From NCBI GenBank assembly GCA_002347285.1, contig DDXW01000034.1:1-33514 (forward strand): DNA of 33,514 nucleotides, read 5' to 3'. The translations under genes were made by a program, and so were the position numbers. This DNA comes from Rhodocyclaceae bacterium UBA2250. Lineage in GTDB: Bacteria; Pseudomonadota; Gammaproteobacteria; Burkholderiales; Rhodocyclaceae. This document shows, one piece after another, positions 8,793 to 16,060 of this stretch. The notes under the pieces are model-generated. The model saw nothing but the letters and a program-made list of their open reading frames with translations, made no database searches and had not been told where the DNA came from. Within the stretch, counting starts at the first letter, position 1, and every line of letters starts with the position of its first letter.

Positions 8793-9283
8793 CGGGTCTC
8801 TCCTCTCGGTTCTTGTGCGGGGTCGGCGTGCTGCATGCCGGCGATCACCTCGCCGTTGATGCGGTAGGACTTGCCGCGGAACAGCGCGATCGTCTTGCCG
8901 GCGCGGTTCCTGACGGTGATGTCGTAGACGCCGGTGCGGCCGGCGAGCGACTGCTCGACCGCCTCGGCCTCGAGGATGTCGCCGATCTGCGCCGGCGCGA
9001 GGAAGTCGATGTGGCAGGCCGAGGCGACGGTGTTCTTGTTGTAGCTGTTGCAGGCGTAGGCGAAGGCCGAGTCGGCCAGCGTGAAGATCAGCCCGCCGTG
9101 GCAGACGTTGTGGCCGTTCACCATGTCGGGCCGCACGGTCATCAGCAGCCGCGCGTAGCCGGGCCGGATCGCGGTGAGGCGGATGCCCAGCAGGTTGCTG
9201 GCGGCGTCCTTGGGCCACATCGCGCGCGCGACCTCCTCGGCGAGCACTTCGGCGGCGTGAGCGTGATGGCGGGCGTCAGTCAT
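8789..9283 (-). CDS. paaI: Hydroxyphenylacetyl-CoA thioesterase PaaI
   Basis: A 164-residue single hotdog-fold protein. VNGHNVCHGGLIFTLADSAF places the HGG turn at 62-64 and the catalytic Asp at 71, the PaaI arrangement. NTVASACHIDFLAPAQIGD and RTGVYDITVRN are further family segments. Family knowledge: PaaI hydrolyses dead-end acyl-CoA intermediates of the phenylacetate pathway and frees trapped CoA. It overlaps paaK by four bases downstream, and its ATG lies eight bases inside the end of the paaH remnant upstream. The operon order paaH-paaI-paaK is therefore the original one up to this point. The C-terminal tail after INGEVIAGM is hydrophilic and variable. Confidence 0.94.
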
Positions 9284-9660
9284 GGAGCTTCCTTCCGGCG
9301 GCGAGGCGCCGCTGCAGTAGCGGCGAAATGCGGTAGCGGTCCTCGCCGTACCATGCGCCGAGATGGCGCAGCACGGCGACGATGCGGTCGAGGCCGACGG
9401 CGTCGGCCCACGCGAGCGGGCCGCGCGGGTAATTGACGCCGAGGCGCATCGCGTCGTCGGCGCCGGCCGCGCTGCACACGCCCTGGTTCACCGCGTCGGC
9501 CGCCTCGTTGGCGAGCATCGCCACGGTGCGCATCACCGCGAGGCCCGGCACGTCGTCGAGGCGCGCGACATCGAAGCCGGCCGCCTGCAGCAGCCCGATC
9601 GCCGCGGTCGCGGCACTTGCGGCGCACTGGTCGGCGACGGCGATGGCGAGGGTTTTCGCC
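9276..9660 (-). pseudogene. paaH: C-terminal remnant of a 3-hydroxyacyl-CoA dehydrogenase (PaaH/PaaC type)
   Basis: Reading leftward from about 9655, the frame gives LAIAVADQCAASAATAAIGL, then DVARLDDVPGLAVMRTVAML, then DDAMRLGVNYPRGPLAWAD. These belong to the second C-terminal domain of long (about 500-residue) 3-hydroxyadipyl-CoA dehydrogenases of the phenylacetate operon. The stop at 9276 overlaps the paaI start. Only the last ~125 residues remain. The NAD-binding Rossmann half and the catalytic His-Glu region are absent, and upstream the frame runs into unrelated sequence of opposite coding sense. No start with a ribosome binding site was found, so this is called a decapitated gene. The oxidation step must come from another gene. 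Confidence 0.85.
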
Positions 9661-9975
9661 TTGCCGTACTGGTGGACGCTGCTGTCCGTCTTCGACGCCT
9701 CCGCGCCGCCGGTCTTCGCCGAGGCGCTGATCAAGACCCACGAGGTGCACGAGGAAGACCCGGCGCGCAAGTGCTTCTTCTCCGTCACGCGCGACGAGCA
9801 GAACCACGAGATCATGTGCGGCCTGGCGATCACGAAGATGCTCGGCCATCCCGACCCGCTCACCTATGCGCCGAAGACCGACCTCGGCCGCCGCCTGCAG
9901 AAGAACGCCAAGTGGCTCTACTTCAACGGCGCGCGCTACTGGACCGACTACAAGCAGGCGGTGCCGAAATACGCC
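9661..9975 (+). pseudogene. Internal fragment of a ferritin-like di-iron protein
   Basis: From 9661 the plus strand reads LPYWWTLLSVFDASAPPVFA, then ALIKTHEVHEEDPARKCFFS, then TRDEQNHEIMCGLAITKMLG, and later AKWLYFNGARYWTDYKQAVPKY. The pair of helices with EVHEEDP and an ExxH motif (EQNH) is typical of ferritin-like or di-iron-oxygenase folds. The frame has no start of its own (before 9661 it runs into the antisense of the paaH remnant), and after about 9972 it leaves the conserved pattern and stops at 10008. The exact family was not identified; a di-iron oxygenase or a ferritin-like hydroxylase is possible. Interpreted as a piece left by recombination. Confidence 0.65.
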
Positions 9976-10014
9976 TCTTTTGAATTTCGAGTGGGTAATG
10001 GTGCGTGATGGCGC

Positions 10015-10117
10015 TGGTATGCACGCTTACCGCGATGTGCGCGGCGTCGAGCCACTAACTGCGGAGGAGACGACGCGGCTGGTGCGCTATTTCAACGAGT
10101 ATTACGGGTTGCGGTAA
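10015..10117 (+). pseudogene. Tail of a propeller-cytochrome gene (second copy of the end of 16061-17404)
   Basis: The frame reads MHAYRDVRGVEPLTAEETTR, then LVRYFNEYYGLR and stop at 10115-10117. This is nearly the same as the last ~32 residues of the intact gene ending at 17404 (MHAYRDVRNVEPLTAKETAR, then LVRYFNENYGLR). Similarity at DNA level begins at ATGCACGC (10019) and continues about 30 bases past the stop codon. The rest of the gene, including its CxxCH motif, is missing. It is a remnant left by recombination between two related genes, or the trace of a tandem copy. Confidence 0.85.
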
Positions 10118-10147
10118 GCGGGAAAACTCGGCGCTGGCGGGGCGGTA
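10019..10147 (+). repeat. Diverged direct repeat, left copy
   Basis: This sequence and 17306-17436 align codon by codon and on through the 3' flank (CGGTAAGCGGGAAAACTCGG versus CGGTAGCGAAGAACTCGG). Many differences are synonymous third positions. The two copies flank the whole 7.2-kb sigma/receptor cassette in the same orientation. Confidence 0.85.
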
Positions 10148-10222
10148 GCTGCGACATTTGGTCACGCGTAATGATGTCGTCACACCCAGTAGAATCGCTA
10201 CGCTCCTTTCCGCATCGAAAGC
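10118..10222. promoter_or_regulatory. Presumed promoter region of the sigma-fecR cassette
   Basis: About 105 bases before the sigma gene. The first 30 still belong to the repeated 3' flank of the propeller-cytochrome gene. A TAGAAT box at about 10190-10195 could be a -10, but the -35 region (CGTAAT) is poor, and no Fur-type inverted repeat is recognised. Confidence 0.35.
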
Positions 10223-10738
10223 ATGGCGGTCGCCGATATTCCCTTTCTGCAGCAGGTTCACCATCTCTATGCGGACCACCATTCCTGGCTGCTGAGCTGG
10301 CTGCGGCGTCGCTTGGGCTGCCCCCACGGCGCGGCCGATCTCGCGCACGACGCCTTCGTCCGGATGCTCGGCGCCCGCGATGTTTCCGGGCTGCGGGAAC
10401 CGCGCGCCTACCTGACCACCACCGCCAATCGCCTGATCATCGACCGCGCGCGTCGCCAACGCATCGAGGAGGCCTATCTGGCCGAACTGGCGCTGGCGGT
10501 GCAAACCCTGGAAGGTCATCCATCGCCGGAGCAGATCATCACCGCCGTCGAAGCGCTCGATCACATCTGCCGCGTCATCGAAGGGCTTGCCGCCAAGCCG
10601 CGCCAGGCCTTTCTGCTTCACTATCTCGATGGGCTGACGCACGCCACGATCGCCGGGCAGCTCGGCGTCTCGACCAGGATGGTTCAAAAATATCTCGTCC
10701 GCGCTTTACTGCATTGTCACCGGGCTCTCGATGGCTGA
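10223..10738 (+). CDS. FecI-type ECF RNA polymerase sigma factor
   Basis: A 171-residue protein with only regions 2 and 4, as in extracytoplasmic-function sigma factors. Region 2 is at about 8-80 (LYADHHSWLLSWLRRRLG, AADLAHDAFVRML, EPRAYLTTTANRLIIDRARR). Region 4 is at about 112-168 (LDHICRVIEGLAAKPRQAFL, DGLTHATIAGQLGVSTRMVQ). RAYLTTTANRLIIDRARR and YLDGLTHATIA are close to FecI/PvdS-like iron-starvation factors. It should direct transcription of the receptor genes when a signal passes from the outer-membrane receptor through FecR. Its end overlaps the fecR-like start by eight bases (10731-10738), so sigma and anti-sigma are coupled. Confidence 0.93.
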   Translation: MAVADIPFLQQVHHLYADHHSWLLSWLRRRLGCPHGAADLAHDAFVRMLGARDVSGLREPRAYLTTTANRLIIDRARRQRIEEAYLAELALAVQTLEGHPSPEQIITAVEALDHICRVIEGLAAKPRQAFLLHYLDGLTHATIAGQLGVSTRMVQKYLVRALLHCHRALDG

Positions 10739-11741
10739 TCGCCACATCGCCACCGACGGGATCGCCGAACAGGCGGCCGAGTGGCTGGTGCGCCTGTCGG
10801 CCGACGATGCGTGCGCCGAGGATCGCGCCGCCTTCGAAGCCTGGAAGCAGGCCGATCCGCGCCATGCCGCGGCGGCCGGGCGGATGGCCGGCCTGATCGA
10901 GCAGTTCCGCCGCCTGCGCGGCGCCGTCGCCGACCCGCGCTCGGCCCACGCTGCCTTGGTGGCCGCCTCCCGTACTACGCGGCGTTCGCGCCTCAAGCGC
11001 CTCGGCGCTGCGCTGGTCCTGGCGGCGGTCCTCATCGTGCCCGGCGGGCTGGCGCTGCGCGCCTATCCGCCGGCTTATCTGCTGGCCGATGTGCGCACCG
11101 CCCCCGGCATGACCGAAACGCGGTGGCTGCCCGACAACACGCGCCTTTCCGTGCGCGGCGCCAGCGCCGTCAATCTCCGCTTCGATGCCAAACGGCGGGC
11201 GGTCGAACTGGTGCGCGGCGAGATTCTGCTCGACGTCGCGAGAGACGCGAGCCGTCCCTTTACTGTCGAGACGCCCTTCGGCAGCGTCCGGGCGCTCGGC
11301 ACCCGCTTTGTCGTGCGCCTGGACGACGAAACCGTCCTCCTCACCATGATCGAATCCGCAGCCTCGGTCCGTCATGCAGCGGTTCAGGGCGACCCTGAGG
11401 AGGCCGGTATCGTCGTCCGCGCCGGCCAGCGTGTGCGCTTCGGCTCGCGCGGCGCGGGCGCGCCGGAGGCGACCGACGTGCGGGACCTCGCCGATGCCTG
11501 GGCCTCCAATCAACTGCTTGTCCGCGATGCCCCGTTGCCCGAGGTGCTGGAGGAACTGGCCCGCCAGTGCCCCGGGTTCATCCGCTACGACCGGGCGGCG
11601 CTGGCCGGGATCAGAGTTTCTGCCGTGCTGCCCCTGGACGACACCGACCGGGCGCTGCAACTTCTGTCTGCCAGCCACCGGCTCCGGGTGAGCCGCTTCA
11701 CTCCTTGGGTAGTGGTCGTGGAAACACCGGGCGGCGGGTAA
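10731..11741 (+). CDS. FecR-type anti-sigma / signal transduction protein
   Basis: A 336-residue inner-membrane protein. The N-terminal cytoplasmic DUF4880-like domain (residues about 10-55, AAEWLVRLSADDACAEDRAAF then EAWKQADPRHAAA) binds the sigma factor. One membrane helix lies at about 87-108 (LGAALVLAAVLIVPGGLAL). The periplasmic FecR domain (about 115-215) contains RWLPDNTRLSVRGASAVNLR and TPFGSVRALGTRFVVR. The C-terminal STN-like end (VRDAPLPEVLEELARQCPGF) is expected to touch the STN domain of the receptor. Order sigma-FecR-receptor is the standard cell-surface signalling arrangement. No Fur-box-like sequence was recognised upstream. Confidence 0.93.
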   Translation: MADRHIATDGIAEQAAEWLVRLSADDACAEDRAAFEAWKQADPRHAAAAGRMAGLIEQFRRLRGAVADPRSAHAALVAASRTTRRSRLKRLGAALVLAAVLIVPGGLALRAYPPAYLLADVRTAPGMTETRWLPDNTRLSVRGASAVNLRFDAKRRAVELVRGEILLDVARDASRPFTVETPFGSVRALGTRFVVRLDDETVLLTMIESAASVRHAAVQGDPEEAGIVVRAGQRVRFGSRGAGAPEATDVRDLADAWASNQLLVRDAPLPEVLEELARQCPGFIRYDRAALAGIRVSAVLPLDDTDRALQLLSASHRLRVSRFTPWVVVVETPGGG

Positions 11742-11828
11742 ATCGAAAGATATTTCGCCGGCAGGTTCCAGTTCCGGTTTCTCGCGCGTCAATACCGATG
11801 AAACCTCAAAACCTGGAGCCTGCCGATC
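11742..11828 (+). promoter_or_regulatory. Short leader before the first receptor gene
   Basis: These 87 bases contain a small inverted repeat, CGAAA (11744-11748) and TTTCG (11753-11757), directly after the fecR stop. This is where an ECF-dependent receptor promoter would be expected. No consensus can be stated from sequence alone. Confidence 0.3.
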
Positions 11829-14165
11829 ATGCCGACCCGAATTGTCCCGAGCACAGTCAAACCGAAACCACTTGCCGTAGCCATTCACCTTGCCCTCGTC
11901 GGCTTTCTGGCCGCGGGATGGGCGATGCCCGCGGCGGCCCAGGCGCCGGCCTCCGGCGCCACGAAGCAATACGAAATTCCCGCCGGTCCGCTGGACGAGG
12001 CGCTGAGCCGCTTCGCGCTGCAAGCCGGCGTCGCCGTGTCGCTGGATGCCACCAAGCTGAAGGGACTGCGCACCGCCGGCCTGCGCGGCAGCCATGGCAT
12101 CGAGGAAGGCTTCGTGCTGCTCCTGCGCGGCAGCGGCTACGCCATCAGCAAGACCGCCGCCGGCTACGTGCTGATACAGGCGACCGAAGCCAAGCCAGTT
12201 CCCACGCCAGCCAGACCGGCCGACGTCCGCACGCCGCTGGAAGCCGCCGTCGAACTCGCGCCGATGGCGGTGACGGCCACGCGCACTGAGCGGTCTGCGG
12301 ATGACGTGCCGGCGAGCGTGACAGTCATCACGGCGAAGGAGATTGCCACCCAGCAGCCGCAACATGCCGCCGACCTGTTGCGCAATGTCGAAGGCATCGA
12401 TGTTGCCGGCTCCGGATCGCCGGCCACTCTGCCGAGAATCACGCTGCGCGGCGTCGGCGGCTCCTTCGGCGGCTCGACCAGCCAGATCCTGGTCGACGGC
12501 ATGCCGCTCGAATCGCCGGTCGCCGGCATTCATCTCGGCGCACACGCCCTCGATCTCTTCGACCTCGAGCGGGTCGAGGTGGTGCGCGGGCCGGCCTCGG
12601 CGCTTTATGGGCCAAGCGCGGTCGGCGGTGTCGTGAATTTCGTTCCCAAACGCTGGCGCGGCGCACCCGGAGCGGAAGTGAGCATCGGGGCCGGCTCGCA
12701 TGATGCCAGGCTGGTCTCGGCTGCCGTCGGCGGTGCCTGGGATGCGGTAGATTTTCGTCTTTCGGCGAGCGATCATCGAACCGACGGTTATGTCGCGCAG
12801 CCGAACGCCGATCCCTGGGGTTCCAGGGATCTCGCACCGCGCGACGGCAAGAACAGGAAGTTCGGCCTGACGGGCGGCGTGCGCCCGGCCGACAACCACG
12901 AAATCACGTTCGCCGTGCGCAACGCCGACACCGGATCGGCCTGGCTGGGGGGGCATCCCAATTACCGCTTCGACGACAACGTCGAAAGCTACGACCTCGG
13001 CTACCGTTACGAGGCGGGCGACTGGGCGGTGTTCAAGGCGCGCTACCGCAAGATGCGCCAGAAAACCCGCATCCTGTTCGACGACGAATACGTCAATGGA
13101 AACCTCGGCAGCCTGATTCTCGCGGAAGTCGATGGTCGGATCGAGGACAGCGAACACCTGGACCTCCAGGCCGATCTGCGCCTGAGCCCGGACAACATGC
13201 TGACCGTGGGCTACACCTACGGGGTCGGCGAATATACCTCCCGCTGGGAGGACGTGATCTGGGGCGGCAGCGGCGAAAGCGTTTCCAAGAGCAAGCTGAC
13301 CGGGCTGTTCGCTCAGGACGAACACCGCGTCTCCGATGCGCTGACGGTGCTGGTGGGCGGCCGCTGGGACCGCTATGAGTTCGCTGGCGACACCAGCAAC
13401 GGCGTGCCGACCGGCAAGGACTCGAAAGACAGCGTGTTCAACCCCCGGCTCGGCGCCCGCTACAGGCTAAGCGAAGCCACCTCACTCTATGCGACCGCCG
13501 GCACCGCCTACGTGCCCGCACTCAACTTCCTGAAGTTCCGCGGCGGTGGGGCCTGGCTCGACAATCCCGGCCTGAAACCGGAAACCTCGACTTCCTACGA
13601 AGTCGGCGTCAATCATCGCATGGGCGTCTGGTCGGCGCGTGCCTCGCTCTTCCACACCGACTACGAGGACAAGATTTCGTCGATTCGCGTCGGTGCCCAA
13701 TGGCAATTCCAGAACATCGGCAAGGTCGCCATCGATGGACTGGAGCTCGCGATCGAAGGCACGGCGGGCAACTGGCGGCCATATGCCAACTACACCTACA
13801 CCGACTCGACCATCAAGGAGAATCCCAGCGACCCGCTGACAGTTGGCAAGCAGGTGCAGCGCGTATCGCCGCACAAGCTGAACCTGGGCGCGGTCTACGC
13901 GCCGTCCGACCGCTTCTACATCCGCGTCTCCGGCCGCTATGTCGACGATTACTACTTCAACGACCGCAACTCCGCCGACGCGCTCAACCCCGGCCATTTC
14001 GTCGCCGACGCCAAGATCGGCTGGCGCCTGCCGGCCGGCGGCATGGTTCGCGACGCGGAGATCAACCTGGCGGTCAACAACCTCTTCGACAAGCGCTACC
14101 GCGAGCAGCAGTACGAATACATGGACGGCCGCAACGTCTGGCTCGGCCTGAATGCAAAGTTCTAA
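11829..14165 (+). CDS. TonB-dependent outer-membrane receptor with N-terminal STN signalling domain
   Basis: A 778-residue protein. Residues about 1-38 are a signal peptide ending MPAAAQA. An STN domain (about 47-117) reads YEIPAGPLDEALSRFALQAG and GLRGSHGIEEGFVLLLRGSG. A possible TonB box, MAVTATRTE, lies near 147. The plug domain (about 155-265) has VEVVRGPASALYGPSAVGGV, and a 22-stranded barrel follows with LKPETSTSYEVGVN and FIRVSGRYVDDYYFNDRN-type strands. The chain ends in an aromatic strand, WLGLNAKF. The STN domain shows that this receptor transmits substrate binding to the FecR-like protein. The substrate is unknown; a siderophore or other metal complex is most likely by analogy with FecA/FpvA, but no residue shows it. 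Confidence 0.93.
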   Translation: MPTRIVPSTVKPKPLAVAIHLALVGFLAAGWAMPAAAQAPASGATKQYEIPAGPLDEALSRFALQAGVAVSLDATKLKGLRTAGLRGSHGIEEGFVLLLRGSGYAISKTAAGYVLIQATEAKPVPTPARPADVRTPLEAAVELAPMAVTATRTERSADDVPASVTVITAKEIATQQPQHAADLLRNVEGIDVAGSGSPATLPRITLRGVGGSFGGSTSQILVDGMPLESPVAGIHLGAHALDLFDLERVEVVRGPASALYGPSAVGGVVNFVPKRWRGAPGAEVSIGAGSHDARLVSAAVGGAWDAVDFRLSASDHRTDGYVAQPNADPWGSRDLAPRDGKNRKFGLTGGVRPADNHEITFAVRNADTGSAWLGGHPNYRFDDNVESYDLGYRYEAGDWAVFKARYRKMRQKTRILFDDEYVNGNLGSLILAEVDGRIEDSEHLDLQADLRLSPDNMLTVGYTYGVGEYTSRWEDVIWGGSGESVSKSKLTGLFAQDEHRVSDALTVLVGGRWDRYEFAGDTSNGVPTGKDSKDSVFNPRLGARYRLSEATSLYATAGTAYVPALNFLKFRGGGAWLDNPGLKPETSTSYEVGVNHRMGVWSARASLFHTDYEDKISSIRVGAQWQFQNIGKVAIDGLELAIEGTAGNWRPYANYTYTDSTIKENPSDPLTVGKQVQRVSPHKLNLGAVYAPSDRFYIRVSGRYVDDYYFNDRNSADALNPGHFVADAKIGWRLPAGGMVRDAEINLAVNNLFDKRYREQQYEYMDGRNVWLGLNAKF

Positions 14166-16047
14166 CCTGGTGCTGGCACTGCTTCTCGCGGTCGGGGTGG
14201 CACATGGCGAGGAGGGAACGGGAGCGGATGCCTCTCTCATCACCGCCGCCGACATCGCCCGCGAGAAGCCGGCCGATCTGGTGGAGATGCTGAAGGCCCG
14301 CGTCGGACTCGACGAGAACAACAGCGTCATCACGATGCGCGGCGTGCGCGGCATCGCCATCTTCGTCGACGGTTTCGCTTCCTCGATGGCCGAGCTGAAG
14401 GCGCTCAGGCCCGAGCAGGTCGAGCAGGTCGAGATTTTGTACGGCGCAGCCTCGGCACGTTTCGGCGCCGAGGCGATGGGCGGCGCAATCGCTGTCGCCA
14501 CGCTCGGCGTGCACCGCATCCACGCCAGCCTCACGCAAGGCGTCGATTCGCGGCGCGGCCGCTTCACCCGGGTCGGCGGCGGCCGCGACGCGGGCGGTTT
14601 CGGCTGGTCGGTACTGGCCGAAGACCGGGTCAACAACGGCTTCCGCACCGTGCCGGACTCGCCCTTTCCCTACCAGATCACCGTCACCGACGAGCGCAGC
14701 AAGACGACGCTGCTCGACGGCAAGCTCGGCTGGCGCGGCCGCGACCTGGAACTCTCGCTCAACCTCAAGCGCGCCGACGACTGGGCCTTCTTCGGCCGCC
14801 CCAACTGGATCTTCGACTGGCGCACCGAGAACGCCCGCGCTCAGCTCGTCTGGCGGGCGAGCGCCGCGCTGACGCTGGAAGCCGCCCTCGGCGAGGAGCG
14901 CTACGACTCCGCCGGGGTGCGCGACCGCGGCACCGGCACCGACGCCGCCGGCCTGATGCCGGAGCTATGGCTGACGCAGCGCTACCGCCAGCGCGAAGGC
15001 ACCGTTTCTCTGGTATGGCAGGGCGGCGGCTGGCAGGCCAGAACGGGATTGAACCTCGTCGATCTCGACGAGGCCTTCGGCAGCGCCGATCACGCCACCC
15101 GTCAGACGGTGATGACGGCCGATTCGAGCATCCGCAAGCAGGCGGTATTCGCCGCTGCCGAGCTTCCCGTGGGGGCCGGCCGTCTGGAGTTGGGTCTGCG
15201 GCGCGACCTGCAGCGCTACCTGTCCTCGCGCGTCTTCGACGCCGGCCCGCCGGCGCAGGAGACGCAGGGCGGCGGCGTGGTCAAGTCGGCCACCAGCCCG
15301 AAGGTGGCGCTGTCCTGGCCGTTCGATGGTGGCTATCGTCTGCGCGGCAGCATCGGCACCGGCTTCTCGCCGCCGCAGGCCTCGCAGCTCTACAACGGCT
15401 ACGTCGGCGCCGGCAGCGTCACGCTGGCCAATCCCGGACTCAAGCCCGAACTGTCGACGACCGCCGACCTCGGCCTCGCCCATGCCGATGCCACGGGCAA
15501 CTGGGGACTGACGCTGTTCGTGACGCGCTGGCAGGACAAGATCGCCATGCGCATCGTCGACTACGCCATGCCGGTGACGCAGCAGCCGCAGAACGTCGGC
15601 GAGGTCGTCGCGCGCGGCGTCGAGGCGCAATGGTCGCGGCAGCTTGGGCATGGCTGGTCGGCGGCGGCGAACTACACCTACAACCGCACGCGCATCGTCG
15701 CCAACGCGGCCGACCCTTCGGTGGTCGGCAACGAACTGTCCGACATGCCGCGCCACAAGGCGAACCTGTCGGCAGCCTGGGAGCCGGACGCGGACTTCGC
15801 CGCCCGAATGAAGCTGCGCGCCGTCGGCGCCGCCTTCACCGACGACGCCAACACGGTCTTGGATGCACGCGGCTACCGCTGGAGGAAGGCCGGCTTCGCG
15901 GTGCTCGATCTTTCCGCAACGTGGCGGCGGCCGAACTGGGAATTCACACTGGCCCTGAACAACGTCTTCGACCGCGACTACGTCCAGGGCTTCTTCTGGC
16001 ACGGCGAGCCGCGCACGCTGCGCGGCGAGCTGACCTTGCGCTATTGA
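14152..16047 (+). CDS. Second TonB-dependent outer-membrane receptor, short plug, no STN domain
   Basis: A 631-residue protein that begins 14 bases before the first receptor ends, in another frame, so translation is probably coupled. A 20-residue signal peptide (MQSSNLVLALLLAVGVAHG) is followed by a short plug (TAADIAREKPADLVEMLKAR, VITMRGVRGIAIFVDGF, QVEQVEILYGAASARFGAEA) and a barrel with IGTGFSPPQASQLYN, NPGLKPELSTTADLGLAHAD and a final LRGELTLRY strand. The plug is shorter than usual and no TonB box is obvious. It may import the same or a related ligand, or act as a partner of the first receptor. Two receptors of different types arranged in tandem in one operon is uncommon. Confidence 0.9.
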   Translation: MQSSNLVLALLLAVGVAHGEEGTGADASLITAADIAREKPADLVEMLKARVGLDENNSVITMRGVRGIAIFVDGFASSMAELKALRPEQVEQVEILYGAASARFGAEAMGGAIAVATLGVHRIHASLTQGVDSRRGRFTRVGGGRDAGGFGWSVLAEDRVNNGFRTVPDSPFPYQITVTDERSKTTLLDGKLGWRGRDLELSLNLKRADDWAFFGRPNWIFDWRTENARAQLVWRASAALTLEAALGEERYDSAGVRDRGTGTDAAGLMPELWLTQRYRQREGTVSLVWQGGGWQARTGLNLVDLDEAFGSADHATRQTVMTADSSIRKQAVFAAAELPVGAGRLELGLRRDLQRYLSSRVFDAGPPAQETQGGGVVKSATSPKVALSWPFDGGYRLRGSIGTGFSPPQASQLYNGYVGAGSVTLANPGLKPELSTTADLGLAHADATGNWGLTLFVTRWQDKIAMRIVDYAMPVTQQPQNVGEVVARGVEAQWSRQLGHGWSAAANYTYNRTRIVANAADPSVVGNELSDMPRHKANLSAAWEPDADFAARMKLRAVGAAFTDDANTVLDARGYRWRKAGFAVLDLSATWRRPNWEFTLALNNVFDRDYVQGFFWHGEPRTLRGELTLRY

Positions 16048-16060
16048 TGGAGGACATCTC

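Noticed and set aside
9661..9975. Assignment of the ferritin-like piece to paaA or another subunit of the phenylacetyl-CoA epoxidase
   Set aside because: The position near paa genes is tempting, but the residues do not match what I recall of PaaA or PaaC, and the piece has the opposite direction.
10118..10222. Fur box before the sigma gene
   Set aside because: No 19-base GATAATGAT-type inverted repeat is visible, so iron control cannot be claimed from sequence.
10575..13325. A 916-codon open frame on the minus strand
   Set aside because: It is antisense to the sigma, fecR-like and receptor genes, which have recognisable domains; no start context and no family motif.
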